Below, one piece after another: positions 24,495-32,084 of a stretch of DNA of 32,435 nucleotides (the first letter of the stretch is position 1; each line of letters begins with the position of its first letter). Made by a program: the position numbers and the translations under genes. Source of the stretch: CANGTU01 sp046336655. GTDB taxonomy: Bacteria > Bacteroidota > Bacteroidia > Flavobacteriales_D > Sanyastnellaceae. The DNA is taken from positions 1-32,435 of the forward strand of contig JBKDGH010000018.1 of assembly GCA_046336655.1 (NCBI GenBank), read 5' to 3'. The notes beneath the pieces were generated by a model. The model was not told the origin of the DNA. It ran no database searches and saw only the letters and a program-made list of their open reading frames with translations.

Positions 24495-25018
24495 ACTTCG
24501 GAAATTTTCGATTGATACAATGCGATGAGTGCAGACAGCTCGTCAATGCGAAGCTGAAGCAGAAGTTGTTTTCCGGGCGCCGCATTTTCGCGGATGCGAA
24601 GTTGGCGCGACAGGCGTCCTTGAAGTTTTTGCGTCACGCGGGGCACGCCTTCGTAGAGGGCCATTTCCTTTTGCAGCATCGCGGCGCCAAGTTCAGCGCC
24701 CAAATACCGGCGTGTCATATCATCGAGCTCGCGCTGGATGTTTTCCCGGAGCGAAATGGCGCGGTCGAGCCGGAGTTGGATTTCTTCACGGATAAAATGC
24801 ACGTCATCTTCCGCTGCCACGTTTTCTTCCTCTGAAACAAGCGCGTGATTTTTTTCTGTGCTGATTCTCATCTCCGTCAACCGCAGCAGTGCGGAGGTGG
24901 GCATGCGGCGGTGCCCGGTTTCCACGAGCGAAAGCAGCGACCTGCTGAGCCCGAGCATATCTGCGAGCTCGTGCTGCGATAATCCAATCGCCCGACGAAT
25001 TTCCCGGATATTTTCCAT
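24491..25018 (-). CDS. XRE-family transcriptional regulator with coiled-coil C-terminus
   Basis: The 175-residue protein starts at ATG 25018 (MENIREIRRAIGLSQHELAD). An upstream TTG would put the start inside the operator and is not used. Residues about 4-55 are a Cro/C1-type helix-turn-helix, with recognition region SQHELADMLGLSRSLLSLVE followed by TGHRRMP. From about 65 onward the sequence is charged and helical (FIREEIQLRLDRAISLRENI, ELSALIALYQSKISEV), suggesting dimer or higher-order assembly. The region before its start holds five CTAC-type half-sites, fitting autoregulation. It is the first gene of a two-gene operon with 24066-24494. The role outside autoregulation is unknown. Confidence 0.88.
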   Translation of the reverse strand: MENIREIRRAIGLSQHELADMLGLSRSLLSLVETGHRRMPTSALLRLTEMRISTEKNHALVSEEENVAAEDDVHFIREEIQLRLDRAISLRENIQRELDDMTRRYLGAELGAAMLQKEMALYEGVPRVTQKLQGRLSRQLRIRENAAPGKQLLLQLRIDELSALIALYQSKISEV

Positions 25019-25025
25019 ACGTGAA

Positions 25026-25093
25026 ATTTGTAGCAAAGTAAAAGTAGCAAATAGGAAGACACTACAAATGGATTGCTACAAATATTCTACAAC
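25026..25093 (-). promoter_or_regulatory. Predicted operator of the XRE operon (dyad of GTAG half-sites)
   Basis: ATTTGTAGCAA (25026-25036) and TTGCTACAAAT (25073-25083) form a perfect 11-bp inverted repeat. GTAGCAA recurs at 25030 and 25044 and CTACAAAT at 25062 and 25076, each pair 14 bp apart and symmetric about 25054.5. A fifth CTACAA is at 25087. The array begins 8 bp before the start codon, where a promoter must be, so binding would block transcription. Confidence 0.7.
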
Positions 25094-25394
25094 GGATTCA
25101 GCTTGTGAATGCATTTTTATGATGTTCCGAGATTGTTTTGTTCAGGCAAACTTGGGTGTGAAATAACAAAATGTCTCCCGGGGTCCTTCGTTTAGCGCTT
25201 CCTGAACTCAAGTTATTCTGGATGAGTCGACATCATCGAAGTCAGTTCACTTTGGGAAAAATTGCCTGCTCAATATCCATTCGTGTTTTCATTTGCTCCT
25301 CTCTGCCAAGGGCTGTGCGTTCGGCAGACCCTGGTCTTTGGGCAGTTGAATTGCCAACCTGACTCATGAGGGGGTATCCAGTCCCTAGTCCCTG
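25094..25394. other. Intergenic stretch without a gene; short heptamer remnant at its end
   Basis: No convincing coding sequence is visible on either strand in these 301 bp. At 25380-25393 there are two copies of AGTCCCT, directly after the ancestral stop codon of the propeller gene. This 7-mer differs by one base from a rotation of the CCCGAGT unit at 2743-2812, and may be a nascent or worn array of the same kind. Confidence 0.5.
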
Positions 25395-26443
25395 CTACCG
25401 CACAAAAATCCCGTGCATGTTTCCGTAGCTCGTGAAGAATTCGGTCGTATTATTCGTGTACAGGTTGCCCAGGGTGTGAACTACGCCGTTGTAGACAAAA
25501 ATGTCGCGCAGGCCTTATTCATCCATCCCGGTGGCAGATATGGTTCATATGAGGCGTTGTTTATCCAATATATGGCCAGGTAATCACCTCCGAACAACAA
25601 TTCTCCTGCTATATATATGTCATTCCCATCGGTGTGCAGGGCATAACACGCACCCTCGTCGTTGTTGGTCAGCTGCGTGCGAACCCCATTGACCCACACC
25701 ACTCCCTGTGGTTCGCCTCCGAAAACATCCGCATCGCTACCCACTACAATCACATCACCATTGACCACCCGGATATCATAGGCCTGGGAGTCTTCTTCAC
25801 CACTGCCCAATTCCACAGGAACACCATTGACCCAATAAGTTGCTATCTGCACACCACCGAATGCCTGATCCCTTTTATACCCGCATACATAAACGTCGTT
25901 GCCTGCCACACATATCCCATGAGCTTCCGCATCAGTACTGCCGTCTGTAAGTTCGAGTGTACTCGTCGGCGTCCAGTACATTGCCTTGATGAAACCACTT
26001 TCGCTGCGCACATGTCCCGCCAGACGAAATTGATCTTCACCAACAACAAATAAATCCTCTACGGTGCAGAATGCACTTCCGTCCTGGTTGTCGAGCTCGT
26101 GCAACTCGCCATTGATCCAATAACAGGGCTGATTGTTGACACTCCCTTGCTCGCGTATAGATCCACCGACGACGATCTGATCAGCGGTAGCCAAGATGGC
26201 CTTGGCAGAACCCGGCCGGCCTTCACTGTCGAGTTCCACTTCGGAGCCGTTGAGCCAGTATCTCGGGTATGGTTGGCCGGAGATGTCCTCCGAACCACAG
26301 ATAAATACGTCGCCCGCAGCTCCGTTATTGCCGCCACCGTTACCGCCGTTGTTGTTCACAGGGGGAGGAGTGTCCTCGTCTTTCTTACATCCAGTTGCGA
26401 TCAGTACAAGCGCAAAATAAACTGCAGTGTAAATTTTATTCAT
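25395..26443 (-). pseudogene. Beta-propeller lipoprotein, frameshifted near its C-terminus
   Basis: From ATG 26443 the protein starts with a lipoprotein signal (LIATGC), then KKDEDTPP and a Gly/Asn linker, then repeats of about 45-50 residues with YW-x-NG...A-x-x-I-x-V...VYVCG, as in its neighbour at 26457-27566. The frame ends early at 25481 in an unrelated tail. One added base at GGCC near 25510 restores GLRDIFVYNGVVHTLGNLYT and the end GNMHGIFVR at stop 25395-25397, aligning with the neighbour's LDIHVLNGEVHTVG...GICIH. The total of 1049 bp is one short of a whole codon number, as expected for a one-base loss. The break removes the strands that would close the propeller. A sequencing error or a programmed shift cannot be excluded. 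Confidence 0.8.
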
Positions 26444-26456
26444 AGCCAAGGAAGCA

Positions 26457-27566
26457 TTAATGAATACAAATGCCATTGATTGCATCACCGTAAAAGGCAT
26501 CGGTTTGAGCGGTGTTGTTGGAGTAATGGCCGAGTTGACCCGTTGAACCACCCCAGAGCCCAACGGTGTGTACCTCCCCGTTGAGGACATGAATATCAAG
26601 CCCGATGGTACCATTGACTGCTAACGATACGTCATAGGTCAATTCGGCTTCTCCGTTTATCCAGTACACGGAAGATGTTAAATTCGATAGTCCCGAAAGC
26701 TCCACAAATCCAACGATATATATACTATCGTTTTCAATAAAAATGCGCGTGGCTTCTCCCTCTGACATTGTGTCTCCCCCAGCAAGCAACTGTCTTTCGC
26801 CGTTGATCCATAAAACGGGCCTTTGAATATAAGTGTCAATTGCTTCATAGTAGATGTCTTCGTAGCCCACCACATAGACATCACCATCTTCGACCCATAT
26901 ATCATTGGCCAGGGAGTTTTCTTCGTCATCGCCCAACACCACCTCTGTGCCATTGACCCAGTATTTGGCCAGCCTGCGCCCGCCCGATCCGTCTTCTTCA
27001 AATCCGCAGACATACACCTCCCCATTGTAGACATGTACCCCATGAGCCCTGGCCGGATCCGCTCCATCTGTCAGTTCCACACCTACGCCATTGTGCAAGT
27101 ACATGGCCTTTTGATTGCTGCCGAACACTCCTTCGTCCATGGCACGACCGGCGATATGGACATCGTTATCTCCCACCACAAAGACATCCCTGGCCAGGCA
27201 TTCACCACAGGCATAGGAGAGCAGTTCAGTCGGCTCATCGTCCACCCAATAACAAGGTATAGTCGCATTGCCGTCGTATACTGCCCCTGCGATAATTACA
27301 TGTTCATCATTGACGACTATTTCATACGCCTGGCCTCTGCTGCCGTCACCGATAACATGTTCTTCTCCATCCTTCCAGTAGCGGGGGTAATTATCTCCGA
27401 ATCCACCGCTATTCACTCTTCCGCAGATGTAGACCGATCCGTCGCCGGAATTTCCTCCTCCTCCGTTGTTCGAAGAGTTGTCAGCTGGCGGCGTGTCTTC
27501 GTCCTTTTTGCACGCAGGTAGACACAGGAACAAAGCGTCAAACAACAGGCAGTAGAATCTATTCAT
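26457..27566 (-). CDS. Surface lipoprotein with seven-bladed beta-propeller repeats
   Basis: A 369-residue protein starting at ATG 27566, which begins the lipoprotein signal (CLPAC, lipid on that Cys); the longer frame adds unlikely residues. After the Cys, KKDEDTPP resembles the acidic/lysine signals that place Bacteroidota lipoproteins on the outer cell surface. A Gly/Asn linker leads to six full repeats with (A/P)xYWxNGxxxxL...A-x-x-I-x-V-x-x-x-D-V-Y-V-x-G. The half repeat at the end (LGHYSNNTAQTDAF...GICIH) and the first strand (GSVYICGR) would together make a seventh blade, the usual closure. The ligand is unknown. The frameshifted paralog follows after 13 bp, probably from a tandem duplication. 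Confidence 0.82.
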   Translation of the reverse strand: MNRFYCLLFDALFLCLPACKKDEDTPPADNSSNNGGGGNSGDGSVYICGRVNSGGFGDNYPRYWKDGEEHVIGDGSRGQAYEIVVNDEHVIIAGAVYDGNATIPCYWVDDEPTELLSYACGECLARDVFVVGDNDVHIAGRAMDEGVFGSNQKAMYLHNGVGVELTDGADPARAHGVHVYNGEVYVCGFEEDGSGGRRLAKYWVNGTEVVLGDDEENSLANDIWVEDGDVYVVGYEDIYYEAIDTYIQRPVLWINGERQLLAGGDTMSEGEATRIFIENDSIYIVGFVELSGLSNLTSSVYWINGEAELTYDVSLAVNGTIGLDIHVLNGEVHTVGLWGGSTGQLGHYSNNTAQTDAFYGDAINGICIH

Positions 27567-27994
27567 TTCAGATTGGACCAATTGGTTTACTTCAGCACGT
27601 CCGGTAAAAATCAGAGGGCATCCGGAACAACTGTAACTACATCGCACCGCAAGTAATCGGAATTATCCGCCGATATAAACGACAGTGAGAGAACGGTTCC
27701 TTATTGAGCGAACGCACACTCATTTTGGAGAAAAAAGGAAAACGACTCCTTGCATTTCGGGGAAAAGAAAACGCTTTCCATTGTAACGACCAGAACGACC
27801 GGTTTTTTATTCGCCGGAAATTGGATTTTCAGGAAAAGAACCGTTGTTCGGGCAAGCCGGTGGCCGTCCGCGTGGTTGCCTTGCTGCACGGCTTGCGGGC
27901 TCTGTATCGAAAGAATCCCGGACTTTTGGCCCATTGGAAATTGGTATAGCCATGACTATTTTTAGTCCATTTGGAAAGAACATGAAGAGCCCTA

Positions 27995-28057
27995 GGCTGA
28001 GCCGGGGCAGGCTTGTGAATCGAGAGGTTCATTAAAGGTTCTCCCGGCTGAGCCGGG
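27995..28057. repeat. Direct repeat of a GGCTGAGCCGGG palindromic motif
   Basis: GGCTGAGCCGGG occurs at 27995-28006 and 28046-28057, 51 bp apart, with partly matching flanks. The second copy extends to a perfect palindrome CCCGGCT-G-AGCCGGG (28043-28057). A third partial match, GGGCTGACTCG, lies near 28091. They could be remnants of a mobile element or of a structured RNA. Confidence 0.6.
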
Positions 28058-28139
28058 ACAAGTGGTGGGAAGCTCCGGATGAAAATCGCTGGGCTGACTC
28101 GATCAGAGGCAAGCAAGTTTAAAGGCACGGATACAGAGA

Positions 28140-28170
28140 TTTGCCGTTCAATGGGTTTTGACTAGATTTG
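28140..28170 (+). promoter_or_regulatory. Consensus Bacteroidota promoter of the DUF433/DUF5615 operon
   Basis: TTTG (28140-28143), exactly 19 bp, then TAGATTTG (28163-28170) is a full match to the TTTG-N19-TAnnTTTG consensus. The transcript would start near 28177, about 13 bp before the antitoxin ATG. Confidence 0.8.
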
Positions 28171-28189
28171 TTTCAATACATCGACGGAC

Positions 28190-28423
28190 ATGAAAAGCTT
28201 AATCTCCAGAATTACGATTGACCAAGACATTTGTCATGGAAAGCCAACAATAAGAGGCCTGAGATATCCTGTTGAAAATATTCTTGAGTTATTGGCCTCT
28301 GGAATGTCAATCGAAGAGTTGATAGCAGATTATCCCGATTTGGAGAAGGAAGATTTCCTTGCTTGTATAGAATATGCGTCCAAACTTCTCCATGTAAAAA
28401 GTATTCATAGAATCGCTTCATGA
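28190..28423 (+). CDS. DUF433-family antitoxin
   Basis: The 77-residue protein has the DUF433 pattern: RITIDQDICHGKPTIRGLRY near the N-terminus and LASGMSIEELIADYPDLEKED in the middle, a helix-turn-helix-like fold. DUF433 proteins are predicted antitoxins that pair with PIN-like DUF5615 toxins, and also bind DNA to repress their own operon. The gene overlaps the toxin start by ATGA. The DNA is clearly richer in A+T than the core genes, which supports recent acquisition. The promoter just upstream is the best in the window. Confidence 0.92.
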   Translation: MKSLISRITIDQDICHGKPTIRGLRYPVENILELLASGMSIEELIADYPDLEKEDFLACIEYASKLLHVKSIHRIAS

Positions 28424-28773
28424 AGTTTATTGTTGATGCACAGTTGCCTAAGTCGTTATCTGAACTGCTGATCTACAGAGGTCTCGACTCAGTGCATACG
28501 CTGGATCTTGCAAACGGGAATTCAACTTCTGACAAAGAGATAATACATATTGCCATCAACGAACAGAGAATTGTTATTACCAAGGATAATGATTTTCTAG
28601 AGTCTTTTCTGTTAAACTCACAACCTGAAAAATTAATCATTGTACGGACTGGAAATATCTCCAATTCAAGTTTGTTGAAGCTATTTGATGATAATCTTGA
28701 CGTAATCAAATTAATGATTTCAAGAAGCAATTTAATAGAGATTACCAGAGATGAAATTGCTGAACACGAATGA
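28420..28773 (+). CDS. DUF5615-family PIN-like toxin
   Basis: A 117-residue protein of the PIN-like nuclease group. It opens with the strand MKFIVDAQLPKSL, carrying the first acidic metal ligand (Asp6), and has VITKDNDFLESFL, where the T-K-D-x-D motif supplies further metal ligands, plus the late strand EKLIIVRTGN. Such proteins are predicted to cleave RNA as the toxin half of a toxin-antitoxin pair. It is coupled to the DUF433 gene by a 4-bp overlap. The C-terminal helix (LDVIKLMISRSNLIEITRDE) is intact and the length is normal, so the module looks functional. Confidence 0.92.
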   Translation: MKFIVDAQLPKSLSELLIYRGLDSVHTLDLANGNSTSDKEIIHIAINEQRIVITKDNDFLESFLLNSQPEKLIIVRTGNISNSSLLKLFDDNLDVIKLMISRSNLIEITRDEIAEHE

Positions 28774-28984
28774 TTGCCACACAAACACAGCTAGAGGTTC
28801 ATCGCACTCCCCTTCAGCACACACGCGATAGAGCCCTTTGTTGCACCGCCTCCCGGCTTTGCCACGGATGGATACGGGCCTAAGAGCGCGGTTTTTTCAT
28901 TTTGGGGTAGGCGGGCATTGCTTCACAGTATTTCTTGCTTCCATGCCATTCGCACCTGCCTCCGATGGCATTTCTTTGCATTCC

Positions 28985-29377
28985 ATGAGTATCGCTCTCT
29001 TGAATTTTACATTTTCTTTCTTGCTCAGTGCCGCGCTTTGTGTTTCAGGTGCGCTGTCAGGGCAATCCGGACAGGTGCAAATTATCACTTCCGACATCGG
29101 CCATTTCTTTGAGGCGTATGACCGGGTGAGCGCAAAGCCGGATAGTGCGGAGCGCGTGCGCATCGTTCAGGAATATTATATCAGTAAGGCATCGCCCGGA
29201 CTGCTCGCTATGATGCGCGCCCGGGATTATCAGGACTATGAATATGCCGAGGCCATGGTGCGGTATCCGCAATTCTGGAATGCGATACGGCGCAATCAAT
29301 CCGTTTTGCTGAAAGATTCCGATCAGATTGAGCGCTGTGTAAATCAGAAGATATGCTGCGGTTTTCGTTTGAAGTGA
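28985..29377 (+). pseudogene. Truncated DUF2268-type putative protease, N-terminal part
   Basis: From ATG 28985 there is a signal peptide (MSIALLNFTFSFLLSAALCV, cut near LSG), then IITSDIGHFFEAYDRVS, ASPGLLAMMRARDY and VRYPQFWNAIRRNQSVLLKD. These match the N-terminal region of DUF2268 putative zinc-dependent proteases of Bacteroidota as I remember them. The protein stops about residue 130 with an unrelated tail (CVNQKICCGFRLK), so the zinc-binding protease domain, which follows in the family, is absent. The next sequence encodes the end of a different protein. This is best read as a deletion that fused two gene remnants. An earlier in-frame start exists but would add non-secretory sequence. 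Confidence 0.65.
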
Positions 29378-29490
29378 ATAAGCTCAAGCGCAACACAGAT
29401 TATCAATTGATCATTTCCGGAATTCCCAAGGAGGATGGAGGCAACAGGCTGGCGCCATACACCATCGCATTCCGCACGGGAAAGAGATAA
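29332..29490 (+). pseudogene. C-terminal remnant of an Ig-like (Big_5/SbsA-type) domain
   Basis: In the frame shifted from the preceding remnant, the sequence LRFSFEVNKLKRNTDYQLII, then SGIPKEDGGNRLAPYTIAFR and TGKR, ends at a TAA at 29488-29490. Patterns such as L-x-x-x-T-x-Y-x-L-x-I-S-G...D-x-x-G-N-x-L...F-R-T-G are typical of bacterial Ig-like domains in surface lipoproteins. No start or upstream domain is present: a stop codon precedes it in frame at 29329. An ATG at 29353 exists but would give only a 45-residue domain fragment. Confidence 0.55.
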
Positions 29491-29519
29491 GTGGCATCAG
29501 GAGCAGACTGAGAAAAATC

Positions 29520-29990
29520 TCAGAACGAGGGTGTTCCAATCACCCGGTACTCCTTTTTCTCCTTGCGGAACAAACCTCTGCGTGCCGGCTTGTCACATGA
29601 ATCTTTCTTTCGGGCTTTCTTTTTTCTTCTGAGTGCTGGTTTAGGATCCGGTTGGGCGTAGGCGGAGTCAGGCTTCCCGATTGCCTTCGCTGGCTGTGCC
29701 TGCACAGGACTCACCGAAAAGCCCAGAAAGGAAAGCAGGGTAAGAAAGAGGAATGCGGTGCGCCGAATGAAAGGTGCTTTTCGCTGACCGGGCAATTGGC
29801 GCACCGTAAAGATGCCACAAGTATCACTCGTAATGGACTGGCATATTTCATCGCGCGATTTGCCCCTGAAGTCAATCACTGTTTTCGCGCATGACTTGCA
29901 ATGGAAATCTGGCCCTTGCTCACTCATTCGACGAAGGAGCATCGGACAGGGGTTGTCCACGCGAAGGGATGATGAAGATTGTGGCAACAT
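29520..29990 (-). CDS. Cysteine-motif protein with central hydrophobic segment, Bacteroidota-specific
   Basis: This 156-residue protein has an N-terminal cysteine module: NPCPMLLRRMSEQGPDFHC, KSC, KTVIDFRGKSRDEICQ, and DTCGIF. It resembles small Bacteroidota domains with C...FC-x2-C-x-K-T-V-x-D-F-x-x-x-(S/T)-x-x-E-I...CG, which may bind metal. A hydrophobic stretch follows (about residues 78-97, RTAFLFLTLLSFLGFSVSPV, then QAQ), probably one membrane span that would put the lysine/proline-rich tail outside. In relatives, this tail is often a longer extracytoplasmic domain. The function is unknown. The gene is divergent from the secreted protein at 30151. Confidence 0.7.
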   Translation of the reverse strand: MLPQSSSSLRVDNPCPMLLRRMSEQGPDFHCKSCAKTVIDFRGKSRDEICQSITSDTCGIFTVRQLPGQRKAPFIRRTAFLFLTLLSFLGFSVSPVQAQPAKAIGKPDSAYAQPDPKPALRRKKKARKKDSCDKPARRGLFRKEKKEYRVIGTPSF

Positions 29991-30108
29991 GTGATTCCCT
30001 CAAATGTATCGATTTTCATCCTGACCATCCGAAATGCATTTGGCGAAAAATTCTGCACGCTTCCGGATAACATAACATTTGGTTGTCTTCAATTTCGGGT
30101 GAAGAGAA

Positions 30109-30116
30109 TAATTTCG
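30109..30116 (+). promoter_or_regulatory. Possible -7 element of the secreted protein gene (TAATTTCG)
   Basis: TAATTTCG matches TAnnTTYG, as at era. It lies 34 bp before the ATG. A TTG occurs 23 bp upstream, a little far for a -33 element. Confidence 0.4.
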
Positions 30117-30150
30117 CTTCATTATGCTCATGGTATAGGCCTACCAATCC

Positions 30151-31791
30151 ATGCGATACGTCTTGTTTTTTCTTTTGTGGCTTTTTGCCGGTGTTGCCGG
30201 CGGTCAGACGTATATCCTCGACGAGCAGTTCAATGCAGCGCCTGCACCACCGGCTGGTATGGCTTTCGGTGCAGTGCCGTTTGGAGCCGTTTCGGGCACT
30301 GGCAATTTCGGACGCAATGCTCCGGCGATTAACTTCAACAGCACGGGGCAATTTCTCACCTATGGTCCTTGGACCGGAGCTGCCGATCAGATCAGTTTCT
30401 TTTATATGGGTTCAACCGGAGCCGCTTCTTTTTTTGTGGTGCAGCAGTCTGCAGACGGAACGAATTGGCTCGGGGTAGGTACTGCTACATCCATCACCAC
30501 CGGGGCCACTTATTCAGCGCCTTTACTTGCTACAAGTCGGTATGTGCGTCTTGCATTCAATAAAAATTCCACCTGTAATGTGTATGTGGATGATCTCCGA
30601 ATCCGTTCTGCGAGCGCTTCATGCGCAGGCGGACTTCAATTGCTTCAGGTGCTTGTGAACGGTGGCTGCGGATCATGCGAAGGAGCTGAGGAGTTTGTCT
30701 ATTTCGCTACAGGTAACAACGACCTCGATATTGGTTATCTGGAGTTGGTCAATCAGACCGTTCCCAATGGGGGGTGTGCATATGGCGGCAATGGTCCGAC
30801 TGACAACCTGAATACCAACTGGGTGAGGCATGCGGACTTTTCGGTTGCGCAGTTGAACTACATCGCCAATCTCAATTTGTGGGCTTCCTGTTCGGGAGTA
30901 TTTGTGCCTGTACCATCTTCCAATGTGATTCCTGCCGGAGCGCGCGTGCTGGCATTTACCGCAGCAACTCCAACTGCTACCTATAACTTCGATCAACTGT
31001 GCGGCTTGGGAACCGTCTATGTGATTTTTGCAGATCAGACAGATTGCGGAGGTAAGTATACCAATGCAGCGTGCTCAGCCAATTGCACGCGATACCTGAC
31101 GCTGTTCAATCATCTTACGGGTTGCGTGGACAATCAGCAGTACTTCGCAAGTCCTGTTGCCACTGGCTCAGGAGATACGTATGTGTTTGTCGGCAGCAGC
31201 ATAGGCTACGCGCTCACTTCGGAGTGCTCATTTCTTGTGTTGCCGGTGGTGATTGAATCAATCTATACTGAGCCTGCAGCTTCATTTATGGGCATTCACT
31301 GGACGACTTCCTCTGAATTTGCCGTGAAGCAGTTCGTGGTGGAGCGCAGCACTGACAATCAATTCTTCGAAGGAATCGGTGAGGTGAATGCGACGAATCT
31401 GATTTCGGGTTCGGATTATTCATTCCGGGATGAGCACCCATTTTTAGGCTTGAACTATTACCGCCTTCGCATTGAGAATGAAAACGGGACAGCGGATTAT
31501 TCGCCCGTGATCTCCGCGCACTACAATACTCATCGTCCACTGCTGGCGCGGGTTATTGAAAATGAGCTGGTGATTGCAGGCCTTCCCTTCAATCGGCAGA
31601 TTGGATTATCCATTTATACCATGGATGGACGACTTCTTCTGGAGCGCAGCGAGGACAGCGGGGAAGACGGCATGATGCGCTGTGTGCTTCTCAAACCGAT
31701 GAATACAGCAGTGGTTGCCGTGATCCGCGATGCCGAGGAGGTGCATGTCATGCCTTTGCTGCCTTCGTCAGACTGGATATTATTCCGGTAG
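30151..31791 (+). CDS. Secreted multidomain protein, likely T9SS-related
   Basis: A 546-residue exported protein (signal peptide about 1-18, MRYVLFFLLWLFAGVAGG). An N-terminal lectin-like beta domain (about 20-150) is followed by a cysteine-rich middle (about 155-370) with many CxxC or C-G-G patterns, e.g. GGCGSCEGAEEF. A fibronectin-III-like module follows (about 375-460: IHWTTSSEFAVKQFVVERST, FRDEHPFLGLNYYRLRIENE), which in Bacteroidota commonly precedes the T9SS sorting domain. The last 80 residues (GLSIYTMDGRLLLERSE) resemble a weak type A sorting domain. Its role may be on the cell surface or secreted; no ligand is known. It stands alone between divergent 29520-29990 and a toxin-antitoxin pair. 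Confidence 0.75.
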   Translation: MRYVLFFLLWLFAGVAGGQTYILDEQFNAAPAPPAGMAFGAVPFGAVSGTGNFGRNAPAINFNSTGQFLTYGPWTGAADQISFFYMGSTGAASFFVVQQSADGTNWLGVGTATSITTGATYSAPLLATSRYVRLAFNKNSTCNVYVDDLRIRSASASCAGGLQLLQVLVNGGCGSCEGAEEFVYFATGNNDLDIGYLELVNQTVPNGGCAYGGNGPTDNLNTNWVRHADFSVAQLNYIANLNLWASCSGVFVPVPSSNVIPAGARVLAFTAATPTATYNFDQLCGLGTVYVIFADQTDCGGKYTNAACSANCTRYLTLFNHLTGCVDNQQYFASPVATGSGDTYVFVGSSIGYALTSECSFLVLPVVIESIYTEPAASFMGIHWTTSSEFAVKQFVVERSTDNQFFEGIGEVNATNLISGSDYSFRDEHPFLGLNYYRLRIENENGTADYSPVISAHYNTHRPLLARVIENELVIAGLPFNRQIGLSIYTMDGRLLLERSEDSGEDGMMRCVLLKPMNTAVVAVIRDAEEVHVMPLLPSSDWILFR

Positions 31792-31815
31792 TGACTAAAA
31801 GCACCTTATAATCCG

Positions 31816-31823
31816 TATCTTTA
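31816..31823 (+). promoter_or_regulatory. Possible -7 element of the second toxin-antitoxin pair (TATCTTTA)
   Basis: TATCTTTA differs from TAnnTTTG only at the last base and sits 15 bp before the antitoxin ATG. No good -33 element is seen. Confidence 0.35.
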
Positions 31824-31838
31824 AAAAAGTACACGTAT

Positions 31839-32084
31839 ATGACCACCAAGCTGACATTGACTATCGAAAAGGAGGTTATCGAACGGGCCAAGCAGTATGC
31901 TAAGGCAACCGGCAGAAGCCTGTCTGAACTCATCGAAGCTTATCTGGAAAACATAGTGCAGGAGGATAAGGGTGGTGAGCGGATGTCCAAAAAGCTCAAG
32001 GGCTTGGTTGGCAGCGTGAAACTACCGAAGGATTTTGATGAAAATCGGGAGCTTCAGGAGTATTTCAAAGGAAAGCATTCATGA
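31839..32084 (+). CDS. DUF6364-like antitoxin
   Basis: The 81-residue protein starts with MTTKLTLTIEKEVIERAKQY, continues AKATGRSLSELIEAYL, and ends in a flexible tail (LPKDFDENRELQEYFKGKHS). The short N-terminal strand and two helices fit ribbon-helix-helix-type antitoxins (DUF6364) that bind operator DNA as dimers, while the tail wraps and blocks the toxin. It overlaps the PIN gene by ATGA. The pair forms the second toxin-antitoxin module at the right end. Confidence 0.85.
   Translation: MTTKLTLTIEKEVIERAKQYAKATGRSLSELIEAYLENIVQEDKGGERMSKKLKGLVGSVKLPKDFDENRELQEYFKGKHS

Larger units (their letters stand above)
27567..28189. other. 623-bp gene-free stretch with repeats and a promoter
   Basis: No frame here looks like a protein gene. 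It contains an 8-bp inverted repeat GCAAGCCG/CGGCTTGC around 27853-27898 that could fold as a structured RNA, two GGCTGAGCCGGG copies, and at its right end the strong promoter of the toxin-antitoxin pair. Confidence 0.5.

Noticed and set aside
26823..27521. A 232-codon plus-strand frame opposite the propeller lipoprotein
   Set aside because: It mirrors the repeat gene; the regular His/Ile pattern follows from antisense reading of the blades.
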